Made by a program: the position numbers and the translations under genes. Shown here one piece after another: positions 9,878 through 18,704 of a DNA stretch of 64,000 nt (within the stretch, counting starts at the first letter, position 1; the number at the start of each line of letters is the position of its first letter). The stretch is from NCBI RefSeq assembly GCF_002924445.1, contig NZ_PIGG01000065.1:1-64000 (forward strand). Reading direction: 5' to 3'. Under the pieces are notes generated by a model. That model saw nothing but the letters and a program-made list of their open reading frames with translations. It was not told the origin of the DNA and made no database searches. Source of the DNA: Minwuia thermotolerans (lineage in GTDB: Bacteria; Pseudomonadota; Alphaproteobacteria; Minwuiales; Minwuiaceae).

Positions 9878-10645
9878 ATGCCGGAACTCGCGCGCGATGG
9901 CGTGAACATCCACTACGAGGTCACCGGCGAGGGGCCGGTGCTGCTGCTGACGCATGGCTTCTGCGCCTCCTCGGCGATGTGGCGGGAGAACGCGCCCGCG
10001 CTGGCCGATGCCGGCTGGAAGGTCGTGACCTGGGACATGCGCGGCCACGGGCGGAGCGATTCGCCCGACGATCCGGCGCTCTACACCGCCGACCTGACGG
10101 TGGCCGACATCGACGCCCTGCTGGACGCCGCGGGCGCGGAGACGGCGGTGGTCGGCGGCATGTCGCTCGGCGGCTACATGTCGCTGGCCTACAACCTGGC
10201 GCATGGCGCCCGGGTGCGGGCGCTTCTGCTGATCGACACGGGCCCGGGCTTCAGGAACGACGAGGCGCGGGAGAAATGGAACGCCTATGCCCGCGGCCGC
10301 GGCGACGAGCTGGCGGCGAAGGGCGAGGCGGCGCTCTCGGCCAGCGCGGAGACGCGGCTGCAGAAGCAGAACTACCAGGGGCTGCGGAATGCGGCCTACG
10401 GCATGTTGACCCAGCGGACCGCGGACGCCATCACTTCGCTGCCGGGCATCGCCGTGCCGACGCTGGTGGTGGTCGGCGACCGCGACGAACCGTTCCTGGC
10501 CGCCAGCGACTACATGGCGGCGAAGATTCCCGGCGCGTCGAAGGCGGTGATCGCCGATGCCGGGCATGCTGCGAACGTGGATCAGCCGGCGGCCTTCAAC
10601 GCCGCCGTGATCGGATTTCTGGACAAGCTGAAGGGGAGCAACTGA
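9878..10645 (+). CDS. alpha/beta hydrolase
   Basis: A 255-residue alpha/beta-fold hydrolase. The nucleophile elbow is GGMSLGGYMS, the acid is in VGDRDEPF and the base in DAGHAANVDQP, so the triad is complete. LTHGFCASSAMW supplies the oxyanion-hole strand. An upstream in-frame ATG at 9815 exists, but the ATG at 9878 has AGGGGAGG at ideal spacing and starts the conserved part, so it is preferred. Its TGA overlaps the ATG of the enoyl-CoA hydratase gene, so the two are translationally coupled; a role in acyl or aromatic-acid degradation is inference. Confidence 0.88.
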   Translation: MPELARDGVNIHYEVTGEGPVLLLTHGFCASSAMWRENAPALADAGWKVVTWDMRGHGRSDSPDDPALYTADLTVADIDALLDAAGAETAVVGGMSLGGYMSLAYNLAHGARVRALLLIDTGPGFRNDEAREKWNAYARGRGDELAAKGEAALSASAETRLQKQNYQGLRNAAYGMLTQRTADAITSLPGIAVPTLVVVGDRDEPFLAASDYMAAKIPGASKAVIADAGHAANVDQPAAFNAAVIGFLDKLKGSN

Positions 10646-11424
10646 TGGCCAGCTATGGCGACTACAAGGACCTGGGGGTCACCCTGGACGATCACGTGGC
10701 GGTGGTGGAGATCCAGCGCCCGCCGCACAATTTCTTCGACTTCGAACTGATCGCAAGTCTCGCCAGCGCCTTCGAGGATCTGGGCCGCGACGACGCCTGC
10801 CGCGCGATCATGCTGTGCGCCCAGGGCAAGGCCTTCTGCGCCGGCGCGAACTTCGGCGGCGGCGGCGAGCAGGAACTCGACCGCAACTCGGGTCATCTCT
10901 ACCAGGAAGCCGTGCGGCTGTTCCGGACGCCGAAGCCGGTCGTCGGCGCCATCCAGGGCGCGGCCATCGGCGGCGGGCTGGGGCTTGCCCTGATGCCGGA
11001 TTTCCGCGTTGCCAGCCCGGAAGCGCGCTTCTCCGCCAATTTCACCCGCCTCGGTTTCCATCCGGGCTTCGGCCTGACCGTGACCCTGCCGGAGGTCATC
11101 GGCAAGAGCCAAGCGGCGCTGATGTTCTACACCTCGCGCCGCATCAAGGGCGAGGAAGCGCACGAGATGGGTCTGGTCGACGTGCTGGCGCCTCAGGACA
11201 AGCTGCGCGAAACGGCCCATGCCCTGGCCGCGGAAATCGCCGAGAACTCGCCGCTGGGCGTGGTCGAGACCCGCGCGACCCTGCGCGGCGACCTGGCCGA
11301 CCGGGTCAAACGGGCGACGGACCACGAACTGGCGATCCAGGACCGCCTGCGTCAGACCGAGGACTTCCAGGAGGGTATCAGGGCGGTCTCGGAACGCCGC
11401 GTTCCGGACTTCAAGGGTCGCTGA
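10645..11424 (+). CDS. enoyl-CoA hydratase/isomerase family protein
   Basis: A 259-residue crotonase-fold protein, coupled to the hydrolase upstream by an ATGA overlap. The oxyanion-hole segments are GKAFCAGANF and GAAIGGGLGLALMPDFRVAS. Members hydrate, isomerise or cleave acyl-CoA thioesters. The position of the usual first catalytic Glu in the second segment is not clear, so hydratase activity should not be assumed. The gene ends nine bases before the convergent hypothetical gene. Confidence 0.88.
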   Translation: MASYGDYKDLGVTLDDHVAVVEIQRPPHNFFDFELIASLASAFEDLGRDDACRAIMLCAQGKAFCAGANFGGGGEQELDRNSGHLYQEAVRLFRTPKPVVGAIQGAAIGGGLGLALMPDFRVASPEARFSANFTRLGFHPGFGLTVTLPEVIGKSQAALMFYTSRRIKGEEAHEMGLVDVLAPQDKLRETAHALAAEIAENSPLGVVETRATLRGDLADRVKRATDHELAIQDRLRQTEDFQEGIRAVSERRVPDFKGR

Positions 11425-11433
11425 CGCAGGCTT

Positions 11434-12597
11434 TCAGTTCAGATAGGTGTCGGGGACCAGCGCGGTGGCGAGCATCACCTCGTTGATCTCGCGATGCGCG
11501 TCCCACGACGCCGCCCGCTGGGCGGCGTCCGAGAGCCAGAAGCCGACGATGTCGTCGGCGAGTTTGCTGTCGCCGTCCAGAACCGGCAACGCATCGCGCT
11601 GGCGCGCCGGGCCGTCTTCGAGCCGGCGCGCGATCAGCGGCAGGGCGCTCAGGCCGATGGCTAGACCCAGTTCGCGGAAGGCGAGGCGATGGGCGGCCGG
11701 CTGTTCCAGCGGACGGCCGGCCCGGTACAGGCGCAGGCCCCTGGCGCAGCCGTCCAGCAATCCGGGCAGCAATTCCGGTTCGAGCGGCGCGCCCCATTCG
11801 GAAAGGTGGGCGGCCCGCGCGGCGTCGCAGAGCAATCCGCCGAGGCCGAGAGGGTCGTCGGTGGTCCAGTCGCGGCCGCGGCAAAGTCGCGCGAGCGCGT
11901 CGGTGCGGTCGCCCAGTGGCGGCGCGGCCGTCATCTCCTGGAATTCGTCGGCGATACGCTGCAGGTCGCTGAAGCTCAGCAGCCCATCCAGGGCGTCGTG
12001 CAGGCCCATGGAAGGAACCTGCGGCCGGGAGAGGTCGGTGTTCATCTTCCAGTAGAGGCCGGCGACCTCCCCGTCGGCATCCCGGCGGGCGAAGCCGTCG
12101 AAGGTCACGGCGGCCAGTTCCATGGCCCAGCGCAGATAGACCGGCTGATCGAGGGCCCGGGCCGCGCGCGCGAGAGCATGCATCCATCTGGTCAGATAGT
12201 GGAAGTACTGCCCGTCCCGTTCCCACTCGAGGCGGTCGTCGAAGGGCTCTTCCGGGCGGCGCTCCGGCAGGGGTTTTCCGATGCGCAGGCCGCCGGCCGT
12301 CGGGCTGCGCTGTCCCTCTGCGTCGTCCAGGCCGCTGATCCAGCCATTGCGCGGGTCATCGGCGCGGAACCGCCCCAGTGTCGCATGCACCTGATCGATC
12401 AGCCGGCAGGACAGGTCCCGATAGCGCCCATTCCCGGTGCGCGCGTGCAGTTCCAGGAAGGCGCAGAGGGCGAAGGCATCGGTCCAGAGATATCGGGTCG
12501 CCGCTTCCGAGCCGTGTCCGAGGCCCGTCCTGTCGGCAAAACCCTCCATGATCCGGGCCGCCGTCGCGGCAGCGGTTTCTTTGGTGCGACGAGGCAA
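11434..12597 (-). CDS. hypothetical helical protein, possible (alpha/alpha)6 fold
   Basis: A 387-residue, probably cytoplasmic protein that I cannot place in a named family. It is rich in Trp, Arg and Ala, without signal peptide or membrane segment. Regularly spaced helical pairs (for example YLWTDAFALCAFLELHARTG, YFHYLTRWMHALARAARALD, YLRWAMELAAVTFDGF) resemble the toroid of six-hairpin glycosidases, such as N-acylglucosamine epimerase-like proteins. That resemblance is only structural inference. It stands alone, convergent with the enoyl-CoA hydratase gene. Confidence 0.7.
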   Translation of the reverse strand: MPRRTKETAAATAARIMEGFADRTGLGHGSEAATRYLWTDAFALCAFLELHARTGNGRYRDLSCRLIDQVHATLGRFRADDPRNGWISGLDDAEGQRSPTAGGLRIGKPLPERRPEEPFDDRLEWERDGQYFHYLTRWMHALARAARALDQPVYLRWAMELAAVTFDGFARRDADGEVAGLYWKMNTDLSRPQVPSMGLHDALDGLLSFSDLQRIADEFQEMTAAPPLGDRTDALARLCRGRDWTTDDPLGLGGLLCDAARAAHLSEWGAPLEPELLPGLLDGCARGLRLYRAGRPLEQPAAHRLAFRELGLAIGLSALPLIARRLEDGPARQRDALPVLDGDSKLADDIVGFWLSDAAQRAASWDAHREINEVMLATALVPDTYLN

Positions 12598-12727
12598 TTA
12601 CAGGGCGCTTTCTGCCCGGTTGGGACGGAATGGCGCCGTCGCCGGGCTTTGTTTCTTTGCCCCGACAGGTGGACTGTTGCGGGCGCGCCGCAACCCCTGG
12701 CATCGGGTTCATTGGTGGGAACAGACG

Positions 12728-12777
12728 CCGGCGGCGGTCTCCGGTGAGGAGGAGAGGGGCGGAGAAGCCGCCGCCGG
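12728..12777 (-). terminator. large GC stem-loop after the acyl-CoA dehydrogenase gene
   Basis: Perfect 10-base arms, CCGGCGGCGG (12728-12737) and CCGCCGCCGG (12768-12777), separated by 30 bases. It lies just past the stop of the minus-strand gene at 12800. No T-run follows, so it may be a 3'-end stabiliser or a Rho-assisted end rather than an intrinsic terminator. Nothing else was seen between 12598 and 12799. Confidence 0.35.
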
Positions 12778-12799
12778 GTCCTGCGCGCCCGACCGCCTC

Positions 12800-13981
12800 T
12801 CAGGCGGGGGCGTTGGGCCGGAAATCCAGCAGATGCCGCGCCATGACGTTGCGGTGGATCTCGCTGGTTCCGGAATAGATCGTGGCCGCGCGCGTGGCGA
12901 GATACCGGACGCCGGCCTCGGCGAAAGGCTGCGCGCCGGCGCTCTCAGGGTCGAGACAGACAAAGGCCGACGGTCCCGCGAGCGCCACGCCAAGCGCGGT
13001 GATCCGCTGATGCAGTTCCGTCGCCGTGAGCTTCATAAGCGAAGCCTCGGCCTCTGGCGCCGGCGCGCCGGGCGCGCGGGAGGCGGCGTGGCGTTCGATC
13101 TGCTCGAGCGCCGTCAGTTCCGCTGCCAGAGCCGCCAGGCGGACTTGTTCTTCGCCGTCGGCGTCCACGGTCTCCGCGATCGCCCGGACCCGCCGGAAGG
13201 TCCGGCGCAGCAGGCCGGTGGTCGTGTTGCTGGCGCGGGCGAAGTTCATCAGGTCCTTGGCCACGCCCCAGCCGCCGTTCTCGGGCCCGACGCGGTCGGC
13301 GGCCGGTACTGCGACGCCATCGAAGGTGACTTCGTTGAACTCGGCCTCGCCGTACATGGTCGGGATCGGACGGACCTCGATCCCGGGCGCGGCCATGTCG
13401 ATCAGCAGGAAGGTGATGCCTTCCTGCGGCTTGCCCTGCCTCGAGGTGCGGACCAGGGCGAACATGCGGTTGGCGTGCTGCGCGCCGGTCGTCCAGACCT
13501 TGCGGCCGGTGACGATGTAGCGGTCGCCGTCGCGGACAGCGCGGGTGTCGAGGGCAGCGAGATCGGAGCCCGCGCCCGGCTCGGAATAGCCCTGGCACCA
13601 GAGGTCGGCGCCGGAGAGGATGCGCGGCAGGTAGCGGCGCCTCTGGTCCGCGTCGCCCCGCGCGATCAGGATCGGGCCGACATTGCGCAGCCCGCCCGCG
13701 AACAGCACCGGCGCGTCGCGCTCGGCGCATTCATGTTCGAAGATCAGTCGCTGGCGCGCCGGCCAGCCCGTGCCACCGTACTCGATGGGCCATGCCGGCG
13801 CGATCCAGCCTCGGCGATGCAGCCGCTGATGCCACGCGCGGCAGGCGCCGATCTCCGAATGTGTCCCGACCGTCGCGCGGCCGGCGGCCTGCAGGTCGGG
13901 GGTCAGGTTCTCGTCCAGAAAGCGGCGCACCGAGGCGGTGAAGGCCCGTTCGCCTTCCGATCTGTCGCCATGGCGCGCCAT
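12800..13981 (-). CDS. acyl-CoA dehydrogenase family protein
   Basis: A 393-residue FAD-dependent acyl-CoA dehydrogenase, which would oxidise an acyl-CoA to the enoyl-CoA and pass electrons to ETF. The FAD/substrate motif WCQGYSEPGAGSDLAAL, the middle beta-domain (VTGRKVWTTGAQHANRMF) and the C-terminal helical domain ending in IYSGTSEIHRNVMARHLL are in the normal order. The ATG at 13981 is preferred over the GTG at 13987 because GGAAGGAG lies at proper distance only from the ATG. The chain-length preference cannot be told. It is directly downstream of the hemerythrin gene (24-base gap), so the two may be co-transcribed. Confidence 0.9.
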   Translation of the reverse strand: MARHGDRSEGERAFTASVRRFLDENLTPDLQAAGRATVGTHSEIGACRAWHQRLHRRGWIAPAWPIEYGGTGWPARQRLIFEHECAERDAPVLFAGGLRNVGPILIARGDADQRRRYLPRILSGADLWCQGYSEPGAGSDLAALDTRAVRDGDRYIVTGRKVWTTGAQHANRMFALVRTSRQGKPQEGITFLLIDMAAPGIEVRPIPTMYGEAEFNEVTFDGVAVPAADRVGPENGGWGVAKDLMNFARASNTTTGLLRRTFRRVRAIAETVDADGEEQVRLAALAAELTALEQIERHAASRAPGAPAPEAEASLMKLTATELHQRITALGVALAGPSAFVCLDPESAGAQPFAEAGVRYLATRAATIYSGTSEIHRNVMARHLLDFRPNAPA

Positions 13982-14005
13982 GTTCACTCTCCTTCCGATG
14001 CTCTC

Positions 14006-14611
14006 TCAGGCGCGGAGCGGTGCAGCTTGGCGCTTCCAGGGGTCGGCGAACCCGTGGGGCTGCGGTACGGCGGCCAGGACATAGGAGTACAGGTCCCTGT
14101 ACTTCCGCTGCCGGCCGGCGCTGAACAGCGGATCCTCGTTGCCGAGGAAGGCGTCCTCCAGCACCGCAAGTTCTTCGGCGGTCAGCCGGCTGGCCGCCTG
14201 GGGCAGGATTTCCGTTTCCTCCAGGCGGATATGCGCCTTCTCGAAGGCGACATAGTCGTCCACGGCCTTGCAGAAGTTCCCGGCCTCCTCGGTGGGCCGG
14301 GTCCTGAGCCGCTCCAGCGCGCGCTCCAGATCGACCAGCCGCCGCTCGCCCTGGTCGTGCTCGTCGCGCAGGGTGTCGAGAACCGGCTTCAGGTCGGGCG
14401 CGCGGGCGTCCAGCGCCCTGAACAGGTAGGTTTCTTCCTTCGGGTGGTGGAAGCGCGCGGGAAAGGCCTCGAGATAGGCGAGAATGGCTTCGAACGGTGC
14501 CAGATCGGGCTGCACCTCCGGGTCCAGCAGCTCGCGCGAGAGCTGCGTCAGGCAGGTCAGCACCGCCCCCATGCGCCTGTGCTCGTCCTGGATTATCGTG
14601 ATCGCGTTCAT
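14006..14611 (-). CDS. hemerythrin HHE domain protein
   Basis: A 201-residue four-helix hemerythrin-like protein expected to bind a di-iron centre. Likely ligands are His11 (DEHRRM), the His-Glu set in FHHPKEETYL, His in LRDEHDQGER and His-Glu in FEKAHIRLEETEI. Such proteins sense or detoxify O2 or NO. The ATG at 14611 begins the conserved text MNAITIIQDEHRRMG. A palindrome ATTTG-N8-CAAAT lies 75 bases upstream, the same kind found before norZ, so NO-dependent expression is likely. Confidence 0.9.
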   Translation of the reverse strand: MNAITIIQDEHRRMGAVLTCLTQLSRELLDPEVQPDLAPFEAILAYLEAFPARFHHPKEETYLFRALDARAPDLKPVLDTLRDEHDQGERRLVDLERALERLRTRPTEEAGNFCKAVDDYVAFEKAHIRLEETEILPQAASRLTAEELAVLEDAFLGNEDPLFSAGRQRKYRDLYSYVLAAVPQPHGFADPWKRQAAPLRA

Positions 14612-14685
14612 GGCCGTCTCCCATGGCTCGAGGCGGACTTGCCGGCCGCCATCGATATCCAGCCTAGCGGCGCCATCCGCAGGCG

Positions 14686-14703
14686 ATTTGAGCCAGAACA
14701 AAT
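14686..14703. promoter_or_regulatory. ATTTG-N8-CAAAT palindrome, candidate NnrR/FNR-family site
   Basis: It reads ATTTG, AGCCAGAA, CAAAT. Two more copies with the same arms and spacer precede norZ and the DUF454 gene. It sits 75 bases upstream of the hemerythrin start and 77 bases before the divergent SDR gene, so it could serve either; the hemerythrin is the better functional match. Confidence 0.6.
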
Positions 14704-14779
14704 TTTCGGATGTTTTCGCGCCGCGCCGCCGGCCAGACTGGCGACCGCACCATCGACGGGGACCGGGGAGGAATACGGG

Positions 14780-15616
14780 ATGGCGGACAGACTGAAGAAC
14801 AAGGTGGCGATCGTGACCGGCGCGACCAGCGGCATGGGACTTCGCACCGCGCAACTCTATGCGGCGGAGGGCGCGACGGTGGTGTTGTCGGGGCGTCGAG
14901 CCGATCTGGGGGAACAGGCGGCGGCGCAGATCGGCCACGGCGCCAGTTTCGTGCGCTGCGACGTCACCGACGAAGCGGACGTCAGGGCGTTGATCGAGGG
15001 CACGGCCGAACGGCACGGCAGGCTGGACGTGTTGTTCAGCAATGCCGGCGGACCCGCCGCACTGGGGCGGGTGCAGGACATCGACCTGGCCGATCTGGAC
15101 GCCGCATACAACGTGCTGCTGCGCAGCGTCTTCGCCTGCACCAAATACGCCGCGCCGATCATGCGGGCGCAGCAGGCGGGTTCGATCATCAACAACGGCT
15201 CGGTCGCCGGCTACCGCGCCGGGTTCAGTTCCTCGATGGTCTACAGCCTGTTCAAGGGCGCGGTGGTGCATTTCACCAAGCTGGCGGCGCTGGAGCTGGG
15301 CGAGGATTTCGTGCGGGTGAACTCGATCTCGCCGGGCCCCATCGCGACCGACATCTTCGCCAAGTTCGCGGGTATGGATGACGCCGCATCCGAAGGGACG
15401 GCGGAGAAGGTCAAGGACCGCCTGGCGAAGGCGACGCCGATCCCCAGGGCCGGCCTTGTCGACGACGTCGCATGGGCTGCGGTCTATCTGGCGTCCGACG
15501 AGTCGGGCTATATCAACGCGCAGGACATCCTGGTCGACGGCGGCATGATCTGGGGGCGGCGGTTCTCCGAATCCGACGCGGGCCGCCAGGCCATGCACGA
15601 ATTCCTGAGAGGCTGA
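14780..15616 (+). CDS. SDR family NAD(P)-dependent oxidoreductase
   Basis: A 278-residue classical short-chain dehydrogenase. The cofactor motif is TGATSGMG near the N-terminus, NAG follows in LFSNAGGP, the catalytic serine in NNGSVAG and YSLFK gives the Tyr-Lys pair. SPGPIATDIF is the usual motif after the active site. Asp in RCDVTDEADV is the adenine-contact position. The substrate is unknown. GGGGAGG precedes the ATG. It runs toward the minus-strand CopD-like gene and ends five bases before it. Confidence 0.92.
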   Translation: MADRLKNKVAIVTGATSGMGLRTAQLYAAEGATVVLSGRRADLGEQAAAQIGHGASFVRCDVTDEADVRALIEGTAERHGRLDVLFSNAGGPAALGRVQDIDLADLDAAYNVLLRSVFACTKYAAPIMRAQQAGSIINNGSVAGYRAGFSSSMVYSLFKGAVVHFTKLAALELGEDFVRVNSISPGPIATDIFAKFAGMDDAASEGTAEKVKDRLAKATPIPRAGLVDDVAWAAVYLASDESGYINAQDILVDGGMIWGRRFSESDAGRQAMHEFLRG

Positions 15617-15621
15617 CCGCT

Positions 15622-16092
15622 TCAGATCGTGCCATGGGCGCCGAGTACGGCGGCGGCCGTGGCGATCAGGCTGACGGTGAGCAGCGTCCAGTGAAATCGC
15701 TGCACCAGCGCCATGGTTGCCTCCGGCGCGGTCCGGGCGCGGCGGCGGAACCAGTCGTGCAGGAACAGCGGCTCCGCCACGAACAGGACAACCGCGAAGA
15801 CCAGCCAGACGGCGAACATGGCGTGCATCCACCAGAAGCCCGCCTCCGCGAAGCGATGCCAGGCGTCCAGCCGCCAGGTCATCCAGAACCCGGAGAGGCC
15901 GGCGAGGGCGACGGAGATCTTCGCCTGCGCCGAGAACCGGCCCTCGACCGCTTCGAACAGTTCCATCCGGCGCGACGGCTCGGCGAAACGGCGCACGGCC
16001 GGCAGGATCACCGCCGTCACCATGAAGACGCCGCCGATCCAGTGGACCACGGCGAGAACGTGGATGGCGCGGGCGATGGTCAGGTCGTCCAT
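15622..16092 (-). CDS. CopD-like integral membrane protein
   Basis: A 156-residue protein with four hydrophobic segments (about residues 8-32, 55-75, 85-108, 130-152). Histidines in IHVLAVVHWIGG, WWMHAMFA and RFHWTLL lie in or near the membrane, as in CopD-like and other heme- or metal-handling membrane proteins. It follows norZ on the same strand by 77 bases, so it is probably expressed with the NO reductase and may assist its maturation; this role is inference. Confidence 0.65.
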   Translation of the reverse strand: MDDLTIARAIHVLAVVHWIGGVFMVTAVILPAVRRFAEPSRRMELFEAVEGRFSAQAKISVALAGLSGFWMTWRLDAWHRFAEAGFWWMHAMFAVWLVFAVVLFVAEPLFLHDWFRRRARTAPEATMALVQRFHWTLLTVSLIATAAAVLGAHGTI

Positions 16093-16169
16093 GTTCGTCT
16101 CTCCTGCAAAATGCGGAACGGCCGGGGCGCGGGCCCCGGCCGAACCGCCGCTGGCGCCTTTCTTCGTCT

Positions 16170-18461
16170 TCAGTCGCCGGGTTCGACTGCGGCGTCAACG
16201 GTCGCCGCAGGCCGGGGCTGTCTCAGCCGGGCGAAGGCGAGCCGTGCGGCAAAGACCGCCAGCACGCCGGCGCCGGCGCTGAAGACGATGTCGCCGGGCA
16301 CCCGCATCCATACCAGGAAGTGGATCAGCGGCTGCTGCAGGAACTCCGCCGAGCGCGCGTACCACAGCCCCTCCGAAACGCTCGCCCAGGCCTGGGCGAT
16401 GCCGACGGGGAACAGGCTCATCAGCACCATCATCGCCAGGCCGCCGTTGAGCAGCCAGAAGGACCAGGCCAGCGGCCGGTCGCTCCAGGCCGTGCGCGGG
16501 AACAGCCCGCGCAGGCAGAACAGCATCAGGCCGATGCCCAGCAGGCCGTAGACCCCGAACAGGGCGGCGTGAGCGTGGGTCGCCGTCAGGTTGAGGCCCT
16601 GTACGTAGTAGAGCGAGATCGGCGGGTTGATGAGGAAGCCGAACAGGCCGGCGCCCACCAGGTTCCAGAAGGCGACCGCGACGAAGAACAGGAGCGGCCA
16701 CTTGTAGGTCTCCACCCAGGGGGCCGACTTCGTCAGCTTCCAGTTCTCGTAGGCCTCGTGGCCGACCAGCGCCAGCGGCACCACTTCCAGGGCGGAGAAC
16801 ACCGCGCCGACGGCGATGACGCCGGTGGTGGTGCCCGAGAAGTAGAGATGGTGCAGGGTGCCGAGCACGCCGCCGGTGAGGAAGATCACCGTGGCGAACA
16901 GCACCGCGCCGTTGGCCGTCCGGGCCCGGACCAGGCCGAGCTTGACGGTCAGCAGGGCGATGGCGGCGGTGGCGAAGACCTCGAAGAAGCCCTCGACCCA
17001 CAGGTGCACCACCCACCAGCGCCAGTACTCGATCATCGACAGATGGGTGTGCTTGCCCCAGGTCAGGCCGGCCCCGTAGAACAGGCCGATCGCGACCGTC
17101 GACAGGAACAGGATGACAATCAGCGGCTGCGCTTCGCCCTTGTGGCTGAGCGCCGGCCAGAGCGCCCGGCCCACCAGCGCCAGCCAGAGCATCAGGCCCG
17201 TGAACAGTCCGATCTGCCAGAAGCGGCCGAGATCGACATATTCCCAGCCCTGATGGCCGAACCAGAAGTTGGTGTCGAGATCGAGGACCTGCTGCACGCC
17301 CAGCCATTCACCGGCCATCGATCCGACGACGACCAGCACCAGCGCCACGTAGAGCAGATCGACGCCGAGCTTCTGGAAACGCGGCTCGCGTCCGCCCAGC
17401 GCAGGGGCCAGGTAGAGGCCTGTGGCCAACCAGGCCGTGGCGATCCAGAACACGGCGAGCTGCGTGTGCCAGGTTCGGGTCACGGCGTAGGGCAGGATCT
17501 CGGACAACGGGTAGCCGTAGAAATCATGGCCTTCCACCGCGTAGTGCGCGGTGATCGCGCCGAGCGCGATCTGGGCGCAGAACAGGGCGATCACGGTCCA
17601 GAAATACTTCGCCGTCGCCCGCATGGAGGGCGTCGGGTTCAGCAGTCCGAGCGGATCCTCGGTCGGAGGTACGGGCGCGGGCTCGTGCTTGCGCGCAGCG
17701 TGCCACCAGGAGAGTGCGCCGATGCCGGCCACCAGCAGGATGATGCTGGCGATCGACCAGACGATGTTCGGCGTCGATGGCGCGTTCCCGACCAACGGCT
17801 CGTGCGGCCAGTTGGCCGTGTAGGTGACGTCGCTGTCCGGCCGTTCGGTCGTGGTGGCCCAGGCCGCCCACTGGAAGAAGGCCGCCAGCTTCTGGCGCCG
17901 CTCCAGGTCCGGAATCGCGCCGTTGGGGATGGCGTAGTCCTCCCTGAGCGCCTCCAGCGCCGCTGCGTCGCCGAACAGGCCGACGTAATGCGCCGCGACG
18001 GTCCGGATGGCCGCTGCACGGTCCTCGGATACGTAGATCGATGCGGTTTCCGGATCGTAGGTGTTGGCCCTGAGTTCCTGCTTCAGGCGTTCCTTGAGCG
18101 CACCCTGCTGATAGGCGTCGAGCGCATCGAAACCGGCCTTGCCGTATTCACGCGCCGCCCACATGTCGAGCAGCGTCACCGCCTCCCGGTGCAGCCAGTC
18201 GGCCGACCAGTCGGGGGCGAGATAGCCGCCATGGCCCCAGATCGAGCCGACCTGCTGGCCGCCCATCGACTGGTAGACCTGACGGCCGGTCTGGATGTCT
18301 TCCCTGGTGTATATCGTGGCGCCGTCCAGGCTGAGAACGGCTTCGGGGATGGGCGGCGCCTCCCGGTGGATCTCCCGTCCGAGCAGCAGCAGCGTGCTGA
18401 ACGAGGCCACCAGTATGAGCGCGAGGGCCACCCAGAGACGCGTGAGCGAACGGGTCGGCAT
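16170..18461 (-). CDS. norZ: quinol-dependent nitric oxide reductase (fused type)
   Basis: A 763-residue heme-copper-oxidase relative that reduces 2 NO to N2O with electrons from quinol in the inner membrane. The long N-terminal extension (about 220 residues) containing GRQVYQSMGGQQVGSIWGHG, followed by the catalytic 12-helix part, is diagnostic of the fused quinol type, and the length fits. Conserved His are seen in RTWHTQLAVFW and GLTWGKHTHLSMIEYW, with VHLWVEGFFEVF and LTATHAHAALFGVYG following. The ATG at 18461 has AAGGAGG eight bases upstream; an ATG 20 codons earlier lacks such a site. No NirK or NirS is nearby, so NO detoxification is as likely as denitrification. Confidence 0.95.
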   Translation of the reverse strand: MPTRSLTRLWVALALILVASFSTLLLLGREIHREAPPIPEAVLSLDGATIYTREDIQTGRQVYQSMGGQQVGSIWGHGGYLAPDWSADWLHREAVTLLDMWAAREYGKAGFDALDAYQQGALKERLKQELRANTYDPETASIYVSEDRAAAIRTVAAHYVGLFGDAAALEALREDYAIPNGAIPDLERRQKLAAFFQWAAWATTTERPDSDVTYTANWPHEPLVGNAPSTPNIVWSIASIILLVAGIGALSWWHAARKHEPAPVPPTEDPLGLLNPTPSMRATAKYFWTVIALFCAQIALGAITAHYAVEGHDFYGYPLSEILPYAVTRTWHTQLAVFWIATAWLATGLYLAPALGGREPRFQKLGVDLLYVALVLVVVGSMAGEWLGVQQVLDLDTNFWFGHQGWEYVDLGRFWQIGLFTGLMLWLALVGRALWPALSHKGEAQPLIVILFLSTVAIGLFYGAGLTWGKHTHLSMIEYWRWWVVHLWVEGFFEVFATAAIALLTVKLGLVRARTANGAVLFATVIFLTGGVLGTLHHLYFSGTTTGVIAVGAVFSALEVVPLALVGHEAYENWKLTKSAPWVETYKWPLLFFVAVAFWNLVGAGLFGFLINPPISLYYVQGLNLTATHAHAALFGVYGLLGIGLMLFCLRGLFPRTAWSDRPLAWSFWLLNGGLAMMVLMSLFPVGIAQAWASVSEGLWYARSAEFLQQPLIHFLVWMRVPGDIVFSAGAGVLAVFAARLAFARLRQPRPAATVDAAVEPGD

Positions 18462-18537
18462 GGCTTCGAACCTCCTTGACCAGGCGGCCGCATTGCCGCC
18501 TTCACCGGAACAGGCTTTCACGCAAGGGGGCGAGGCG

Positions 18538-18555
18538 ATTTGCGCGGGCGCAAAT
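18538..18555. promoter_or_regulatory. NnrR-type site upstream of norZ
   Basis: It reads ATTTGCGCGGGCGCAAAT, with 8-base perfect arms. The core TTGCG-N4-CGCAA is the form I recall for NnrR-type (CRP/FNR superfamily) sites of alphaproteobacterial NO-reductase genes. It lies 77 bases upstream of the norZ start, a distance that fits activation. Confidence 0.7.
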
Positions 18556-18603
18556 GCGGTGGAGCTCGACGCCGGTGCCCGTGCCTGCCGGTTTCCGCGG
18601 GCG

Positions 18604-18621
18604 ATTTGCCGCTGGACAAAT
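18604..18621. promoter_or_regulatory. second ATTTG-N8-CAAAT palindrome in the norZ/DUF454 intergenic region
   Basis: It reads ATTTG, CCGCTGGA, CAAAT. The arms match the first site, but the inner positions (TTGCC-N4-GACAA) are less symmetrical. It starts 66 bases from the first site and ends 83 bases before the DUF454 start, so it may drive that divergent gene or act as a weaker norZ site. Confidence 0.55.
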
Positions 18622-18704
18622 GCCGTGGCCAGTCACCAGTTATGGAATCGGACGGTGGCGCGGCCCCTGGCGGGGCCGCCCGTTTCCGGATCTGAAGGTC
18701 GGCG

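Noticed and set aside
12598-12727. Small gene between the hypothetical protein and the acyl-CoA dehydrogenase
   Set aside because: Short open frames here lack ribosome sites and run into neighbouring genes on the wrong strand.
12437-14779. Plus-strand open frame of about 780 codons leading in frame into the SDR gene
   Set aside because: It is antisense to acyl-CoA dehydrogenase and hemerythrin, both with clear motifs; the real SDR start has its own ribosome site at 14780.
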